Positions 36,676 to 45,709 of a DNA stretch of 64,000 bases are shown one piece after another. Numbering within the stretch: the first letter of the stretch is position 1; every line of letters starts with the position of its first letter. Below the pieces are notes generated by a model that was given only the letters and a program-made list of their open reading frames with translations, was not told the DNA's origin and did no database searches. Made by a program: the position numbers and the translations under genes. Source of the stretch: Pseudomonas cichorii (lineage in GTDB: Bacteria > Pseudomonadota > Gammaproteobacteria > Pseudomonadales > Pseudomonadaceae); the NCBI RefSeq assembly GCF_018343775.1, contig NZ_CP074349.1:5446001-5510000 (forward strand), written 5' to 3'.

Positions 36676-37858
36676 GCTCGGACTCCATCGATTCACTTGT
36701 GCCCAGCAGCGGGTAACACTGCTCCAGTGCATTCAACAATAGCTGCACTTGGTCGGCACTGTGCGCCGCAGACAACGTCACCCGCAAACGGGCACTGCCA
36801 GCAGGTACAGTAGGGGGACGAATCGCCGTGACCAGCAAGCCCCGCTCGCGCAGCATCTGCGACAGGCGCAAGGCGCGCCCCGCATCGCCGATCATGATCG
36901 GCTGGATCGGTGTGAAGCTGTCCATCAGTTGCAGACCGATCTGCTCGGCGCCACGTCGAAACTGCTGGATCAAACGCCCCAGATGCTCGCGACGCCAGTG
37001 TTCGGTGCGCAGCAGCTCCAGGCTCTTGAGGGTGGCGCAGGCCAGCGCAGGCGGCTGGCTGGTTGTATAAATGTAGGGCCGGGCGAACTGGATCAGGGTT
37101 TCGATCAGTTCCTCGCTGCCCGCCACAAAGGCGCCCGACGTACCGAACGACTTGCCCAGCGTGCCCACCAGCACCGGCACCTCTTCGATGCCCAGACCGA
37201 AGTGCTCGACAATACCGGCACCTTTGGCACCCAGCGGTCCGAAGCCATGGGCGTCGTCCACCATCAACCAGGCGCCTTTGGTTTTCGCGACTTGTGCCAG
37301 CGCGGGCAGGTCGGCGATATCGCCATCCATGCTGAACACGCCATCGGTCACCACCAGCGTATCGCCGACAGCTTTGTCCAGCCGGGCATCAAGGCTCGCC
37401 GCATCATTATGCAAGTAGCGGGAAAAGCGCGCACCGCTGAGCAGGCCAGCATCCAGCAATGATGCATGATTGAGCCGGTCTTCCAGCACCGTATCACCCT
37501 GCCCCACCAGCGCCGTGACGGCACCGAGGTTGGCCATGTAGCCATTGGAAAACAGTAACGCTCGCGGGCGGCCGGTGAGTTCGGCCAGGGCTTCTTCCAG
37601 TTCGTGATGCGGGCCGCTGTGGCCAATCACCAGATGCGATGCGCCGCCACCCACGCCCCAGCGCGATGCGCCCGCCTGCCAGGCAGCGATCACTTCAGGA
37701 TGATTGGCCAGACCCAGGTAATCGTTGTTGCAGAACGCCAAAAGCGGCTGGCCATCAACCGTTACCTGCGGACCTTGCGGACTTTGCAGCAGCGGGCGCT
37801 GGCGATAGAGATGTTCGGCGCGACGGGCTTCAAGGCGCGTGCGGAGATCGAAAGACAT
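36668..37858 (-). CDS. bioF: 8-amino-7-oxononanoate synthase BioF
   Basis: 396 residues from ATG 37856-37858 ([19 protein letters not shown]). PLP-dependent alpha-oxoamine synthase with [13 protein letters not shown] near 43, [11 protein letters not shown] near 206 (Asp for the pyridine nitrogen), and the Schiff-base Lys in [16 protein letters not shown] near 238. It condenses pimeloyl-ACP with alanine. It follows bioB after 66 bases. Confidence 0.95.
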   Translation of the reverse strand: MSFDLRTRLEARRAEHLYRQRPLLQSPQGPQVTVDGQPLLAFCNNDYLGLANHPEVIAAWQAGASRWGVGGGASHLVIGHSGPHHELEEALAELTGRPRALLFSNGYMANLGAVTALVGQGDTVLEDRLNHASLLDAGLLSGARFSRYLHNDAASLDARLDKAVGDTLVVTDGVFSMDGDIADLPALAQVAKTKGAWLMVDDAHGFGPLGAKGAGIVEHFGLGIEEVPVLVGTLGKSFGTSGAFVAGSEELIETLIQFARPYIYTTSQPPALACATLKSLELLRTEHWRREHLGRLIQQFRRGAEQIGLQLMDSFTPIQPIMIGDAGRALRLSQMLRERGLLVTAIRPPTVPAGSARLRVTLSAAHSADQVQLLLNALEQCYPLLGTSESMESEHA

Positions 37859-37924
37859 GCAAGCCCCGGTCTTCGGAAAAGATGATTCAAACCGGGCCGC
37901 TCGCATGCGGCCCAGTCAAGAGGA

Positions 37925-38983
37925 TCAGGCAGACGCCGCGTCGTAGAACATGGCGCTGCTCTTCTGCTCGACCAGCGCCTGCTCGATGGCCGCCTGATGC
38001 ACTTCATCGGCGTGCTCTTCGCGGGCTTCGGGCTTGATCCCCAGGCGCGAGAACAACAGCATGTCCTTGTCGGCCTGCGGGTTGGCGGTAGTCAGCAATT
38101 TCTCGCCGTAGAAAATCGAGTTGGCTCCGGCGAAAAACGCCAGGGCCTGCATCTGTTCGTTCATCGCCTCGCGACCGGCCGACAGGCGGACATGGGACTG
38201 CGGCATCAGAATACGAGCCACGGCCAGCATGCGGATGAAGTCGAATGGATCGACTTCCTCAGCGTTCTCCAGCGGCGTACCGGCGACTTTCACCAGCATG
38301 TTGATCGGCACCGACTCCGGGTGCTCAGGCAGGTTCGCCAACTGGATCAGCAGCCCGGCCCGGTCATCCAGCGACTCGCCCATGCCCAGAATCCCGCCGG
38401 AACAGATCTTCATCCCGGCATCGCGCACATACGCCAGTGTCTGCAGACGCTCGCTGTAGGTGCGGGTGGTGATGATGCTGCCGTAGAACTCCGGCGAGGT
38501 GTCCAGGTTGTGGTTGTAGTAATCCAGGCCCGCCTGGGCCAGCGCCTCGGTCTGATCCTGATCCAGACGCCCCAGGGTCATGCAGGTTTCCAGGCCCATG
38601 GCTTTGACGCCTTTGACCATTTCCAGCACGTAAGGCATGTCCTTGGCCGATGGGTGCTTCCAGGCTGCGCCCATGCAAAAACGGGTCGAACCGATGGCTT
38701 TGGCGCGAGCGGCCTCTTCCAGCACCTTCTGCACTTCCAGCAGCTTTTCTTTCTCAAGACCGGTGTTGTAGTGACCGGATTGCGGGCAGTACTTGCAGTC
38801 TTCGGGGCAGGCGCCGGTCTTGATCGACAGCAGGGTGGAAACCTGAACGCGGTTGGCATCGAAGTGAGCGCGGTGCACGGTCTGCGCCTGAAACAGCAGG
38901 TCATTGAATGGCTGTACGAACAGCGCCTTGACCTCGGCTAAAGTCCAGTCGTGACGCAGAGTGGCGGTGGTGCTGGCGCTCAT
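37925..38983 (-). CDS. bioB: Biotin synthase BioB
   Basis: 352 residues. Radical SAM cluster motif [11 protein letters not shown] near 60 and the second-cluster ligands in [29 protein letters not shown] and [12 protein letters not shown]. It inserts sulfur into dethiobiotin using one of its iron-sulfur clusters as donor. First gene of the bio operon, divergent from comF across about 90 bases that must carry both promoters; I see no convincing BirA box. Confidence 0.97.
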   Translation of the reverse strand: MSASTTATLRHDWTLAEVKALFVQPFNDLLFQAQTVHRAHFDANRVQVSTLLSIKTGACPEDCKYCPQSGHYNTGLEKEKLLEVQKVLEEAARAKAIGSTRFCMGAAWKHPSAKDMPYVLEMVKGVKAMGLETCMTLGRLDQDQTEALAQAGLDYYNHNLDTSPEFYGSIITTRTYSERLQTLAYVRDAGMKICSGGILGMGESLDDRAGLLIQLANLPEHPESVPINMLVKVAGTPLENAEEVDPFDFIRMLAVARILMPQSHVRLSAGREAMNEQMQALAFFAGANSIFYGEKLLTTANPQADKDMLLFSRLGIKPEAREEHADEVHQAAIEQALVEQKSSAMFYDAASA

Positions 38984-39075
38984 CGGGCGGCTCCTTGGTT
39001 TTATTCAGGCAGTGCGCCAAGGCGAGGAAAGCCCACAAGCGCTACACGGATGTTCGGCATATTTAAGGAAGAGCC

Positions 39076-39810
39076 ATGCCCTGTCAACCCAATCACAATC
39101 AAGAGGTTTACATCTGGTTAAAAAGTAAACATATCTGCTTATTGTGCGATGAATTCAGCGATGCGCCTTTTCCCGTTTGCGTGGCCTGCGAAACCGAGTT
39201 GCCCTGGCTTGGGGATCAGTGCCTGCAATGCGCCCTGCCGCTTCCGGCCTCCGGCATGAATTGCGGGCAATGCCTCAAACGACCACCGGCATTCACAGAA
39301 GTCATCGCGCCCTGGCTGTACGACTTTCCGGTGGACAGCCTGATTACGCGCTTCAAACACCAGAGCCGGTGGCCCATGGGGCGCTTGCTGGCGGAGCTGG
39401 CCGGGCAGTTTCTGCAGCACCGCTTTGAGGAAGGCCTGGCCCGGCCCGATTGCCTGTTGCCCGTTCCACTGGCCACCCGGCGTCTGCGCCAGCGTGGCTA
39501 CAACCAGGCGGGCATGCTGGCCGGCTGGCTGGGCAAAGCCCTGAATCTGCCTGTGGATGAACGCCAGTTGCTGAGAGTTCGCGAGACAACGGCTCAGCAG
39601 GACCTGGATGCAAAAAGCCGCAAACGCAATCTGAACGGAGCCTTCAAGGTGGTGGATGCGGCATCGGTGCAAGGCAAGCACCTGGCCTTGGTCGATGATG
39701 TACTGACCACAGGCTCCACAGCCGATGTGATTGCCCGCACCTTGCTCAGGAGCGGTGCCCGGCGGGTGGATGTCTATTGCCTGGCCAGAACGCCCAGGCC
39801 GGAGGGCTGA
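39076..39810 (+). CDS. ComF family phosphoribosyltransferase-like protein
   Basis: 244 residues from ATG 39076 (AAGGAAGAGCC before it). An N-terminal zinc finger of Cys pairs (CLLCDE, CVAC, CLQC, CGQC) is followed by a type I PRTase domain with the PRPP loop ALVDDVLTTGSTADVIARTL near 212. ComF drives single-strand DNA uptake steps in naturally competent bacteria; in Pseudomonas the gene is a conserved neighbour of bioB and its role is unclear. Confidence 0.88.
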   Translation: MPCQPNHNQEVYIWLKSKHICLLCDEFSDAPFPVCVACETELPWLGDQCLQCALPLPASGMNCGQCLKRPPAFTEVIAPWLYDFPVDSLITRFKHQSRWPMGRLLAELAGQFLQHRFEEGLARPDCLLPVPLATRRLRQRGYNQAGMLAGWLGKALNLPVDERQLLRVRETTAQQDLDAKSRKRNLNGAFKVVDAASVQGKHLALVDDVLTTGSTADVIARTLLRSGARRVDVYCLARTPRPEG

Positions 39811-39873
39811 TCAGCTTCTGGACGCCGACTTGTCTTACACTCGCCTTTCCCATCAGCCACCCAATCCGTCGCC

Positions 39874-40638
39874 ATGCCCTTACCGACTCTGCTGACGCAA
39901 CACATGGTCCGTCGCCCGCAGCGTATCGAGTTGCTGCAACACATCGCCGAGCAAGGCTCCATCACACGTGCCGCCAAAAGCGCAGGCCTGAGTTACAAGG
40001 CGACTTGGGATGCCATCGATGAGCTGAACAATCTGGCGCAAAAGCCTTTGGTGGAGCGCAGTGTCGGCGGGCGTGGTGGTGGCGGTGCGAAACTGTCTGC
40101 CGAAGGTGAGCGTGTGCTGCGTCTCTATCAGCGATTGCAGGCACTGCAAGCCCAGGTGCTGGAAGCCACCGAAGAAAGCACGGACCTGGACCTGCTCAGT
40201 CGCCTGACCCTGCGCACCAGCGCCCGCAACCAGTTACTGGGCCGCATCGTGAGCATCACTCGACATGGGCACAACGACCATATTCGTCTGCAAATGGCCG
40301 ACGAGGTGTTCATCGAGGCGCAGATTACCCATGACAGCACCCTGCGTCTGGACCTGCAGATCGATACCGATGTCGTCGCTCTCATCAAGGCGGGCTGGCT
40401 TGAGCTGTTTCCACACGATCACGAGGAAACAAATGGAAACAATTGCCTGTTCGGGCTGATCGACAGCATTCTCGAAGCCGAAGACGGCCCCTGCGAAGTG
40501 CGCATCAATCTGCCTGGAGGCCAGACGCTGTGTGCCTTGACGCCATCTGAGCAGCTTCAGGCTCTGAGCCTGGAAACAGGCAGTCAGGTGCAAGTCCGTT
40601 TCGCCCCGTCACGGGTCTTGCTGGGCACACCTTTGTAA
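39874..40638 (+). CDS. modE: Molybdate-responsive regulator ModE
   Basis: 254 residues. N-terminal LysR-like winged helix (IELLQHIAEQGSITRAAKSAGLSYKATWDAIDELNN, about 18-52) with the diagnostic GGRGGGGAKLS wing, then two tandem Mop domains (about 112-175 and 185-250) that bind molybdate. With molybdate it represses modABC and related genes. No mod transport genes are adjacent. It begins 63 bases after comF, probably in the same transcript. Confidence 0.92.
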   Translation: MPLPTLLTQHMVRRPQRIELLQHIAEQGSITRAAKSAGLSYKATWDAIDELNNLAQKPLVERSVGGRGGGGAKLSAEGERVLRLYQRLQALQAQVLEATEESTDLDLLSRLTLRTSARNQLLGRIVSITRHGHNDHIRLQMADEVFIEAQITHDSTLRLDLQIDTDVVALIKAGWLELFPHDHEETNGNNCLFGLIDSILEAEDGPCEVRINLPGGQTLCALTPSEQLQALSLETGSQVQVRFAPSRVLLGTPL

Positions 40639-40717
40639 GCGGCTGTGTCGTCACTCCTGAGACACAATTTCGTCATATACGGCAATTATCGTGGCTGCCA
40701 CCTCTGTGGGAGCCGTG

Positions 40718-42622
40718 ATGATGAATCTATTAGAAGAAAATCAATCCACCGACCTCGAAAAGATGGTCGGCCTCACTCGCCGTGGGTTCATCAGCGCAGG
40801 CGCCCTGTGCGGTGCCGCGATGTTCCTGGGCGGCAACCTGCTGACCCGTAGCGCACTGGCCAACAGCGTCAGCGCCGCATCGGGCAATCTGCTGGGCTTT
40901 GACAGCATTCCGGCAGCCACCGCCGACACCATCAGCCTGCCGCCGGGCTACAAATCCTCGGTTCTCATCAGTTGGGGTCAGCCCTTGCAGGCAGGCGGCC
41001 CGGCCTTCGACCCGAGCGGCAAAGGCACCGCCAAGGCACAGGAAGTGCAGTTCGGCGACAACAACGACGGCATGAGCCTGTTCCCGATGCCCGGCCACAA
41101 AGACCGGGCGCTGATGGCGATCAACAACGAATACACCAACTATCGCTACCTCTTCGATCACGGCAAGGAGCCGCAATCGGCCGAAGACGTACAGAAGGCA
41201 CTGGCCGCTGAAGGCGTGTCGGTCATCGAGGTCCAGCAGAAGAACGGCCAGTGGCAGTTCGTGCAGGACTCCAAGTACAACCGCCGCATTCATGGCAACA
41301 CGCCCATCGACCTGAGCGGCCCCGCTGCCGGTCATGAATGGCTCAAGACCGACGCCGACAAGGCGGGCAAGCATGCCTTGGGCACGTTCCAGAACTGCGC
41401 CAACGGCAAGACGCCGTGGGGCACTTACCTGACCTGCGAAGAGAACTTCACCGACTGTTTCGGCAGCAGCAATCCGGAGCAGAAGTTCGATGCGGGCCTC
41501 AAGCGTTACGGCGTCGTGGCTGCCAGCAAGGACATCAACTGGCATCAACACGATCCGCGCTTCGATGTGGCCAAGAACCCCAACGAGGTCAACCGTCATG
41601 GCTGGGTGGTCGAGATCGACCCGTTCGACCCGAAATCCACGCCAATCAAACGCACCGCGCTGGGCCGCTTCAAGCATGAAAACGCCGCACTGACCGAAAC
41701 CAAGGGCGGTCGCGTCGTGGTGTACATGGGCGACGACGAGCGTGGCGAGTTCATCTACAAATTCATCAGTCGCGACAAGATCGATCATCACGATCCCAAA
41801 GCCAATCGCAACCTGCTGGATCACGGCACCTTGTATGTGGCGCAGTTCGATGGCGGTGACAACAACCCGGATCGTCCGAAAGGCAAAGGCCAGTGGATCG
41901 AACTGACCCATGGCAAGAACGGCCTGGATGCCGCAGCCGGTTTCAACAATCAGGCTGAAGTGCTGATTCATGCACGTCTGGCCGCCAGCGTGGTGAAAGC
42001 CACACGCATGGACCGCCCGGAATGGATCGTGGTCAGCCCCAAGGATGGTCAGGTCTATTGCACCCTCACCAACAACGCCAAGCGCGGCGATGACGGCCAG
42101 CCGGTCGGCGGTCCGAACCCGAGGGCCAAGAACCAGTACGGGCAGATCCTGCGCTGGAAAGAAGCCGAAGATAATGCCTCGGCCATGGAATTCGAGTGGG
42201 ACTTGTTCGTGGTCGCGGGCAACCCGGTCGTACATGCTGGCAAACCACAAGGCGGGTCGAGCAACGTCAATGCCCAGAACATGTTCAACAGCCCGGACGG
42301 CCTGAGCTTCGACGAAGCGGGACGCCTGTGGATACAGACCGACGGCGACTCCAGCAACAAGGGTGACTTCGCTGGCATGGGCAATAACCAGATGCTCTGC
42401 GCCGACCCGCACAGCGGTGAAATCCGTCGCTTCCTGGTCGGACCGATCGGTTGCGAAGTAACCGGCATCAGCTTCGCGCCGGACTACAAGACGATGTTCG
42501 TGGGTATCCAGCATCCTGGTGAAAACGGCGGCTCCACCTTCCCCGAGCACCAGCCCAACGGCAAGCCCCGCTCTTCGGTGATGGTGATTACCCGTGAAGA
42601 TGGCGGCATTATCGGCGCCTGA
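40718..42622 (+). CDS. phoX: PhoX-type alkaline phosphatase
   Basis: 634 residues from ATG 40718. A twin-arginine signal (TRRGFISAGALCGAAMFLGG, from about 20) sends it folded across the inner membrane. The PhoX/DUF839 beta-propeller follows, with GNTPIDLSGPAAGHEW, CEENFTDCFG and the conserved WIQTDGDSSNKGDF near the end. PhoX enzymes use Fe and Ca to hydrolyse phosphomonoesters. A clear PhoB box was not found in the short upstream region. It is followed by a REP palindrome. Confidence 0.88.
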   Translation: MMNLLEENQSTDLEKMVGLTRRGFISAGALCGAAMFLGGNLLTRSALANSVSAASGNLLGFDSIPAATADTISLPPGYKSSVLISWGQPLQAGGPAFDPSGKGTAKAQEVQFGDNNDGMSLFPMPGHKDRALMAINNEYTNYRYLFDHGKEPQSAEDVQKALAAEGVSVIEVQQKNGQWQFVQDSKYNRRIHGNTPIDLSGPAAGHEWLKTDADKAGKHALGTFQNCANGKTPWGTYLTCEENFTDCFGSSNPEQKFDAGLKRYGVVAASKDINWHQHDPRFDVAKNPNEVNRHGWVVEIDPFDPKSTPIKRTALGRFKHENAALTETKGGRVVVYMGDDERGEFIYKFISRDKIDHHDPKANRNLLDHGTLYVAQFDGGDNNPDRPKGKGQWIELTHGKNGLDAAAGFNNQAEVLIHARLAASVVKATRMDRPEWIVVSPKDGQVYCTLTNNAKRGDDGQPVGGPNPRAKNQYGQILRWKEAEDNASAMEFEWDLFVVAGNPVVHAGKPQGGSSNVNAQNMFNSPDGLSFDEAGRLWIQTDGDSSNKGDFAGMGNNQMLCADPHSGEIRRFLVGPIGCEVTGISFAPDYKTMFVGIQHPGENGGSTFPEHQPNGKPRSSVMVITREDGGIIGA

Positions 42623-42630
42623 TTCCAGCC

Positions 42631-42676
42631 GAATTTATTCGCGAAAAGCCCCATTCGCGAATAAATTCGCTCCTAC
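42631..42676. repeat. REP palindrome after phoX
   Basis: GAATTTATTCGCGAA (42631-42645) pairs with TTCGCGAATAAATTC (42654-42668) and ends in GCTCCTAC, the REP core. Confidence 0.75.
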
Positions 42677-42747
42677 GGAAAAACTGCGAGCACTCTGCGT
42701 TACCATCTGCAGTCGAACGCGGCGACTTGCTGCGCGCAGGAGTCAGC

Positions 42748-43722
42748 ATGGCCCACCCGTTTGCAACACTCACCCCCGATCTCGTTCTCGACGCCGTAGA
42801 AAGTATCGGCTTTCTCAGTGACGCCCGCGTCCTGGCCCTGAACAGTTATGAAAACCGGGTCTATCAAGTAGGTATCGAAGACGAACAGCCCTTGATCGCC
42901 AAGTTCTATCGCCCGCAACGGTGGAGCAACGAAGCGATTCTTGAAGAACACAGCTTCACCTTCGAGCTGGCAGAAGTCGAAGTGCCAGTCGTAGCCCCTC
43001 TGGTGCATGACGGTAAAACCCTGTTCGAGCACGGTGACTTCCGCTTCACGCTGTTCCCGCGCCGTGGCGGACGAGCCCCGGAGCCGGGCAACCTCGATCA
43101 GCTCTATCGCCTGGGCCAGTTGCTGGGACGCATTCATGCAGTGGGCGCAACCCGGCCGTTCGAGCATCGCGAAGCCCTGGCCGTGAAAAACTTCGGCCAT
43201 GATTCCCTCGACTACCTGCTGAGCAACGATTGCATTCCGCGCAGCCTGCTCCCGGCCTACGAGTCCGTCGCCCGGGACCTGCTCAAGCGTGTCGAGGATG
43301 TCTACGCCGCAACACCCCACAACAATATCCGCATCCATGGCGACTGCCACCCGGGCAACATGATGTGCCGTGACGAAATGTTCCACATTGTCGATCTGGA
43401 CGACTGCCGCATGGGACCCGCCGTACAGGACATCTGGATGATGCTGGCAGGTGATCGTCAGGAATGTCTGGGGCAATTGTCGGAGTTGATGGACGGCTAC
43501 AACGAATTCCACGACTTCGATCCCGCCGAACTCGCGCTCATCGAGCCGCTGCGCGCCCTGCGCCTGATGCATTACAGCGCCTGGCTGGCGCGACGCTGGG
43601 ACGATCCGGCCTTCCCCCGCAGCTTTCCCTGGTTCGGCACAGAGCGTTATTGGGGCGACCATATCCTGGCACTGCGCGAGCAGTTGTCGGCCCTGAACGA
43701 AGCCCCCCTGAAACTGTTCTGA
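42748..43722 (+). CDS. srkA: Stress response kinase A (SrkA/YihE/RdoA)
   Basis: 324 residues from ATG 42748 (AGGAGTCAGC before it). An aminoglycoside-phosphotransferase-like Ser/Thr kinase with the catalytic loop RIHGDCHPGNMM near 200 and the metal-binding Asp in FHIVDLDDCRMGP near 217. SrkA protects cells against stress-linked death in E. coli. In enterics it is next to dsbA; here it precedes rarD by 30 bases, probably in one transcript. Confidence 0.9.
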   Translation: MAHPFATLTPDLVLDAVESIGFLSDARVLALNSYENRVYQVGIEDEQPLIAKFYRPQRWSNEAILEEHSFTFELAEVEVPVVAPLVHDGKTLFEHGDFRFTLFPRRGGRAPEPGNLDQLYRLGQLLGRIHAVGATRPFEHREALAVKNFGHDSLDYLLSNDCIPRSLLPAYESVARDLLKRVEDVYAATPHNNIRIHGDCHPGNMMCRDEMFHIVDLDDCRMGPAVQDIWMMLAGDRQECLGQLSELMDGYNEFHDFDPAELALIEPLRALRLMHYSAWLARRWDDPAFPRSFPWFGTERYWGDHILALREQLSALNEAPLKLF

Positions 43723-43751
43723 AAACCTGTTGTTGAGTACAAGGACGCTAC

Positions 43752-44639
43752 ATGCAAGCTGCCAACCCACGCCGTGGATACATTCTTGGCTTGAGTGCTT
43801 ACATCATCTGGGGCCTGTTCCCGATGTACTTCAAACTACTCGCCACCGTTCCCGCCCTTGAGATCATCATTCACAGGGCGATCTGGTCGGCGCTGTTCGG
43901 CTCCCTGCTGCTCCTGTTCTGGAAACATCCCGGTTGGTGGCGCGAACTGCGGGAAAACCCGCAACGGCTGGCGGTACTGGCGCTCAGCGGCAGCCTGATA
44001 GCCTGCAACTGGATGGTTTATGTCTGGGCGGTGAACAACGGGCGCATGGTCGAGGCCAGCCTGGGTTATTACATCAACCCGCTGGTCAACGTGCTGCTCG
44101 GGATGTTGCTGCTGGGCGAACGTCTGCGACGCCTGCAATGGCTGGCGGTGCTGCTGGCCGCCGCCGGAGTTGCCCAGCAAGTCTGGCAGGTCGGCAATCT
44201 GCCGTGGGTGTCACTGTTATTGCCACTGACATTCGGCTTCTACGGCCTGATCCGCAAGAAAGCCCCCGTGGCTGCCCTGCCCGGCCTTGTCGTGGAAACC
44301 TGGATGCTGGTTCCGCTGGCACTGGCGTGGCTGCTGCTCAATCCCGTGGCACAAACCGCACAGCCTGAGTTCTGGACCACCAGCCAGGCGATATGGCTGG
44401 CAGCGGCCGGCCCGGTAACGCTGATCCCATTGGTATGCTTCAACGCCGCCGCCCGCCACTTGCCCTATACCGCACTGGGCTTTCTGCAATACGTCGCGCC
44501 GACCCTGGTCCTCGCCCTTGCGGTCCTGCTCTATGGCGAGCACCTGAACACCAGCACCATCATCACCTTCGTCTGCATCTGGGCAGGGCTGGCAATCTAC
44601 AGCGTCGATGCCTGGCTAAGTCTGCGCCGCCGTCGCTGA
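43752..44639 (+). CDS. rarD: RarD family DMT permease
   Basis: 295 residues with ten membrane helices. The N-terminal GYILGLSAYIIWGLFPMYFKLL is the RarD signature and separates it from other EamA proteins. It was named for chloramphenicol resistance on overexpression in Pseudomonas; its natural substrate is unknown. ATG 43752 follows AAGGACGCTAC. A non-canonical hairpin (AACCCTTTGCA/TGCAAAGGGTT) follows the stop. Confidence 0.88.
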   Translation: MQAANPRRGYILGLSAYIIWGLFPMYFKLLATVPALEIIIHRAIWSALFGSLLLLFWKHPGWWRELRENPQRLAVLALSGSLIACNWMVYVWAVNNGRMVEASLGYYINPLVNVLLGMLLLGERLRRLQWLAVLLAAAGVAQQVWQVGNLPWVSLLLPLTFGFYGLIRKKAPVAALPGLVVETWMLVPLALAWLLLNPVAQTAQPEFWTTSQAIWLAAAGPVTLIPLVCFNAAARHLPYTALGFLQYVAPTLVLALAVLLYGEHLNTSTIITFVCIWAGLAIYSVDAWLSLRRRR

Positions 44640-44652
44640 TCAAAAAACATAC

Positions 44653-44693
44653 AACCCTTTGCAAGCCACGATTCATATGGCCTGCAAAGGGTT
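44653..44693 (+). terminator. Hairpin after rarD without T run
   Basis: AACCCTTTGCA (44653-44663) pairs with TGCAAAGGGTT (44683-44693) around GGCC-flanked loop bases. The missing T run makes it a weak intrinsic terminator; it may still protect the 3' end. Confidence 0.45.
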
Positions 44694-44702
44694 CTCCAAC
44701 GG

Positions 44703-44849
44703 TTATCCACAGGCAGGTTCACCTTATTTGTGCACAAGCCATTGAAACTGCTGGTTTTTTGATCAAACCCCGCAAAGCCACGTCCACCGTGGCGCACAAG
44801 GCCATCTCCCCAGGTTATCCACAGGTGGGTGCACGGTTAACTTGGATAA
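44703..44849. promoter_or_regulatory. Cluster of DnaA-box sequences
   Basis: TTATCCACA, the strongest DnaA consensus, occurs exactly at 44703-44711 and 44815-44823 on the same strand, and a 7-of-9 match lies at 44841-44849 (minus strand). The stretch is non-coding between rarD and gcvR. No AT-rich unwinding region or replication gene is present, so it is not an origin; a DnaA titration or regulatory site is possible. Confidence 0.5.
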
Positions 44850-44870
44850 CCTGACCATTCGTACTCCCTC

Positions 44871-45389
44871 TCAACTCTCCGTCTTCAACACCAACTCCAC
44901 CATCAGATCGTCCGCCAGGGTTTCGAGCCGGGCCTGCAGATCGTCCAGTGACAGGTTCAGGGGCACGCCCAGTACGGCGTCGGCATGGAACAGCAGTTCA
45001 CTGCTCATGGGTGCCGGGGTGATGTCGGTGATCAGGCTTTCGACGTTGACGCCCTGCCCGGTCAGCAAGCGGGTGATGTCGCGCACGATGCCGGGTCGGT
45101 CATTGCCCACCAGTTGCATGCTGATGGTTTTCCAGGAGCCGAGGGCTTCGGCGGTGCTTTCGGCCAGTTGCACATGAATGCCATGGACCGTCAGCACCCG
45201 CAGTGCCTGGATCAACTCATCCTGATTTTCAGCCGGTACACCGACCCGCAGGATGCCGGCGAACTGCCCGGCCATGCGCGACATGCGGCTTTCCAGCCAG
45301 TTGCCGCCATGATCGGCGATGCAGTGGGCTATACGCTCGACCTGGCCCGGTTTGTCGGGTGCAACCACAGTGACTACGAGATGATTCAC
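44871..45389 (-). CDS. gcvR: Glycine cleavage system regulator-like protein GcvR
   Basis: 172 residues from GTG 45387-45389 with an AGAGGAAGTCACCT ribosome site. Two tandem ACT domains: LVVTVVAPDKPGQVERIAHCIADHGGNWLESRMS (4-37) and ISMQLVGNDRPGIVRDITRLLTGQGVNVESL (about 89-119). In E. coli GcvR binds GcvA and blocks gcvTHP transcription when glycine is low. No gcv gene is close. Confidence 0.85.
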   Translation of the reverse strand: MNHLVVTVVAPDKPGQVERIAHCIADHGGNWLESRMSRMAGQFAGILRVGVPAENQDELIQALRVLTVHGIHVQLAESTAEALGSWKTISMQLVGNDRPGIVRDITRLLTGQGVNVESLITDITPAPMSSELLFHADAVLGVPLNLSLDDLQARLETLADDLMVELVLKTES

Positions 45390-45709
45390 AGGTGACTTCC
45401 TCTGCTTTTAAAAAGGTGCCGTCAGACCCCGACGGATGTCGCGAAAGTATAGGCAAGGTTCACGCCGGCACTGCAAAGCGCAGAACGTGTACCGTTTTGA
45501 TAATTTTCTGGAACAATCGCCGTCATTTTTGAGAACATCCGGGTCGGCAGCGTGACTGGTCGTGAAACTTCAGTCGTTTGGTGACATATTCATCCCCCAT
45601 CGCTGCTGCTCATGTAGTATTTCGCGGCGCGCACTACATAACATTAAAACCAATAAACAGAGCGCTCCTTGAGTGAGCTCGACCTGCTGAGCAGAGTGAG
45701 GCAAGTGCA
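45390..45709. other. Intergenic region with the glcB promoter
   Basis: The 320 bases contain the RccR-like dyad at 45612-45639 upstream of glcB, and the gcvR promoter on the other strand. Nothing else coding or repeated was found. Confidence 0.55.
45612..45639. promoter_or_regulatory. RccR-like operator dyad upstream of glcB
   Basis: ATGTAGT-N14-ACTACAT has perfect 7-base arms, 70 bases upstream of the glcB ATG. The TGTAGT...ACTACA pattern resembles the site reported for RccR, the KDPG-responsive RpiR-family regulator that controls glcB and other central carbon genes in Pseudomonas; I am not certain of the exact published spacing. Confidence 0.55.

Noticed and set aside
39105..39130. GGTTTAC-N13-GTAAAC considered as a BirA operator for bioB
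   Set aside because: The half-sites are in the opposite order to the TTGTAAACC...GGTTTACAA BirA box, and the stretch is coding for the conserved N-terminus of ComF.
40730..42550. 606-codon minus-strand frame inside phoX
   Set aside because: Antisense to a complete twin-arginine PhoX protein; composition is typical of a shadow frame.
44703..44849. DnaA-box cluster as a replication origin
   Set aside because: No AT-rich unwinding element, no dnaA/dnaN/gidA or rep gene nearby; the boxes are kept only as a possible titration site.
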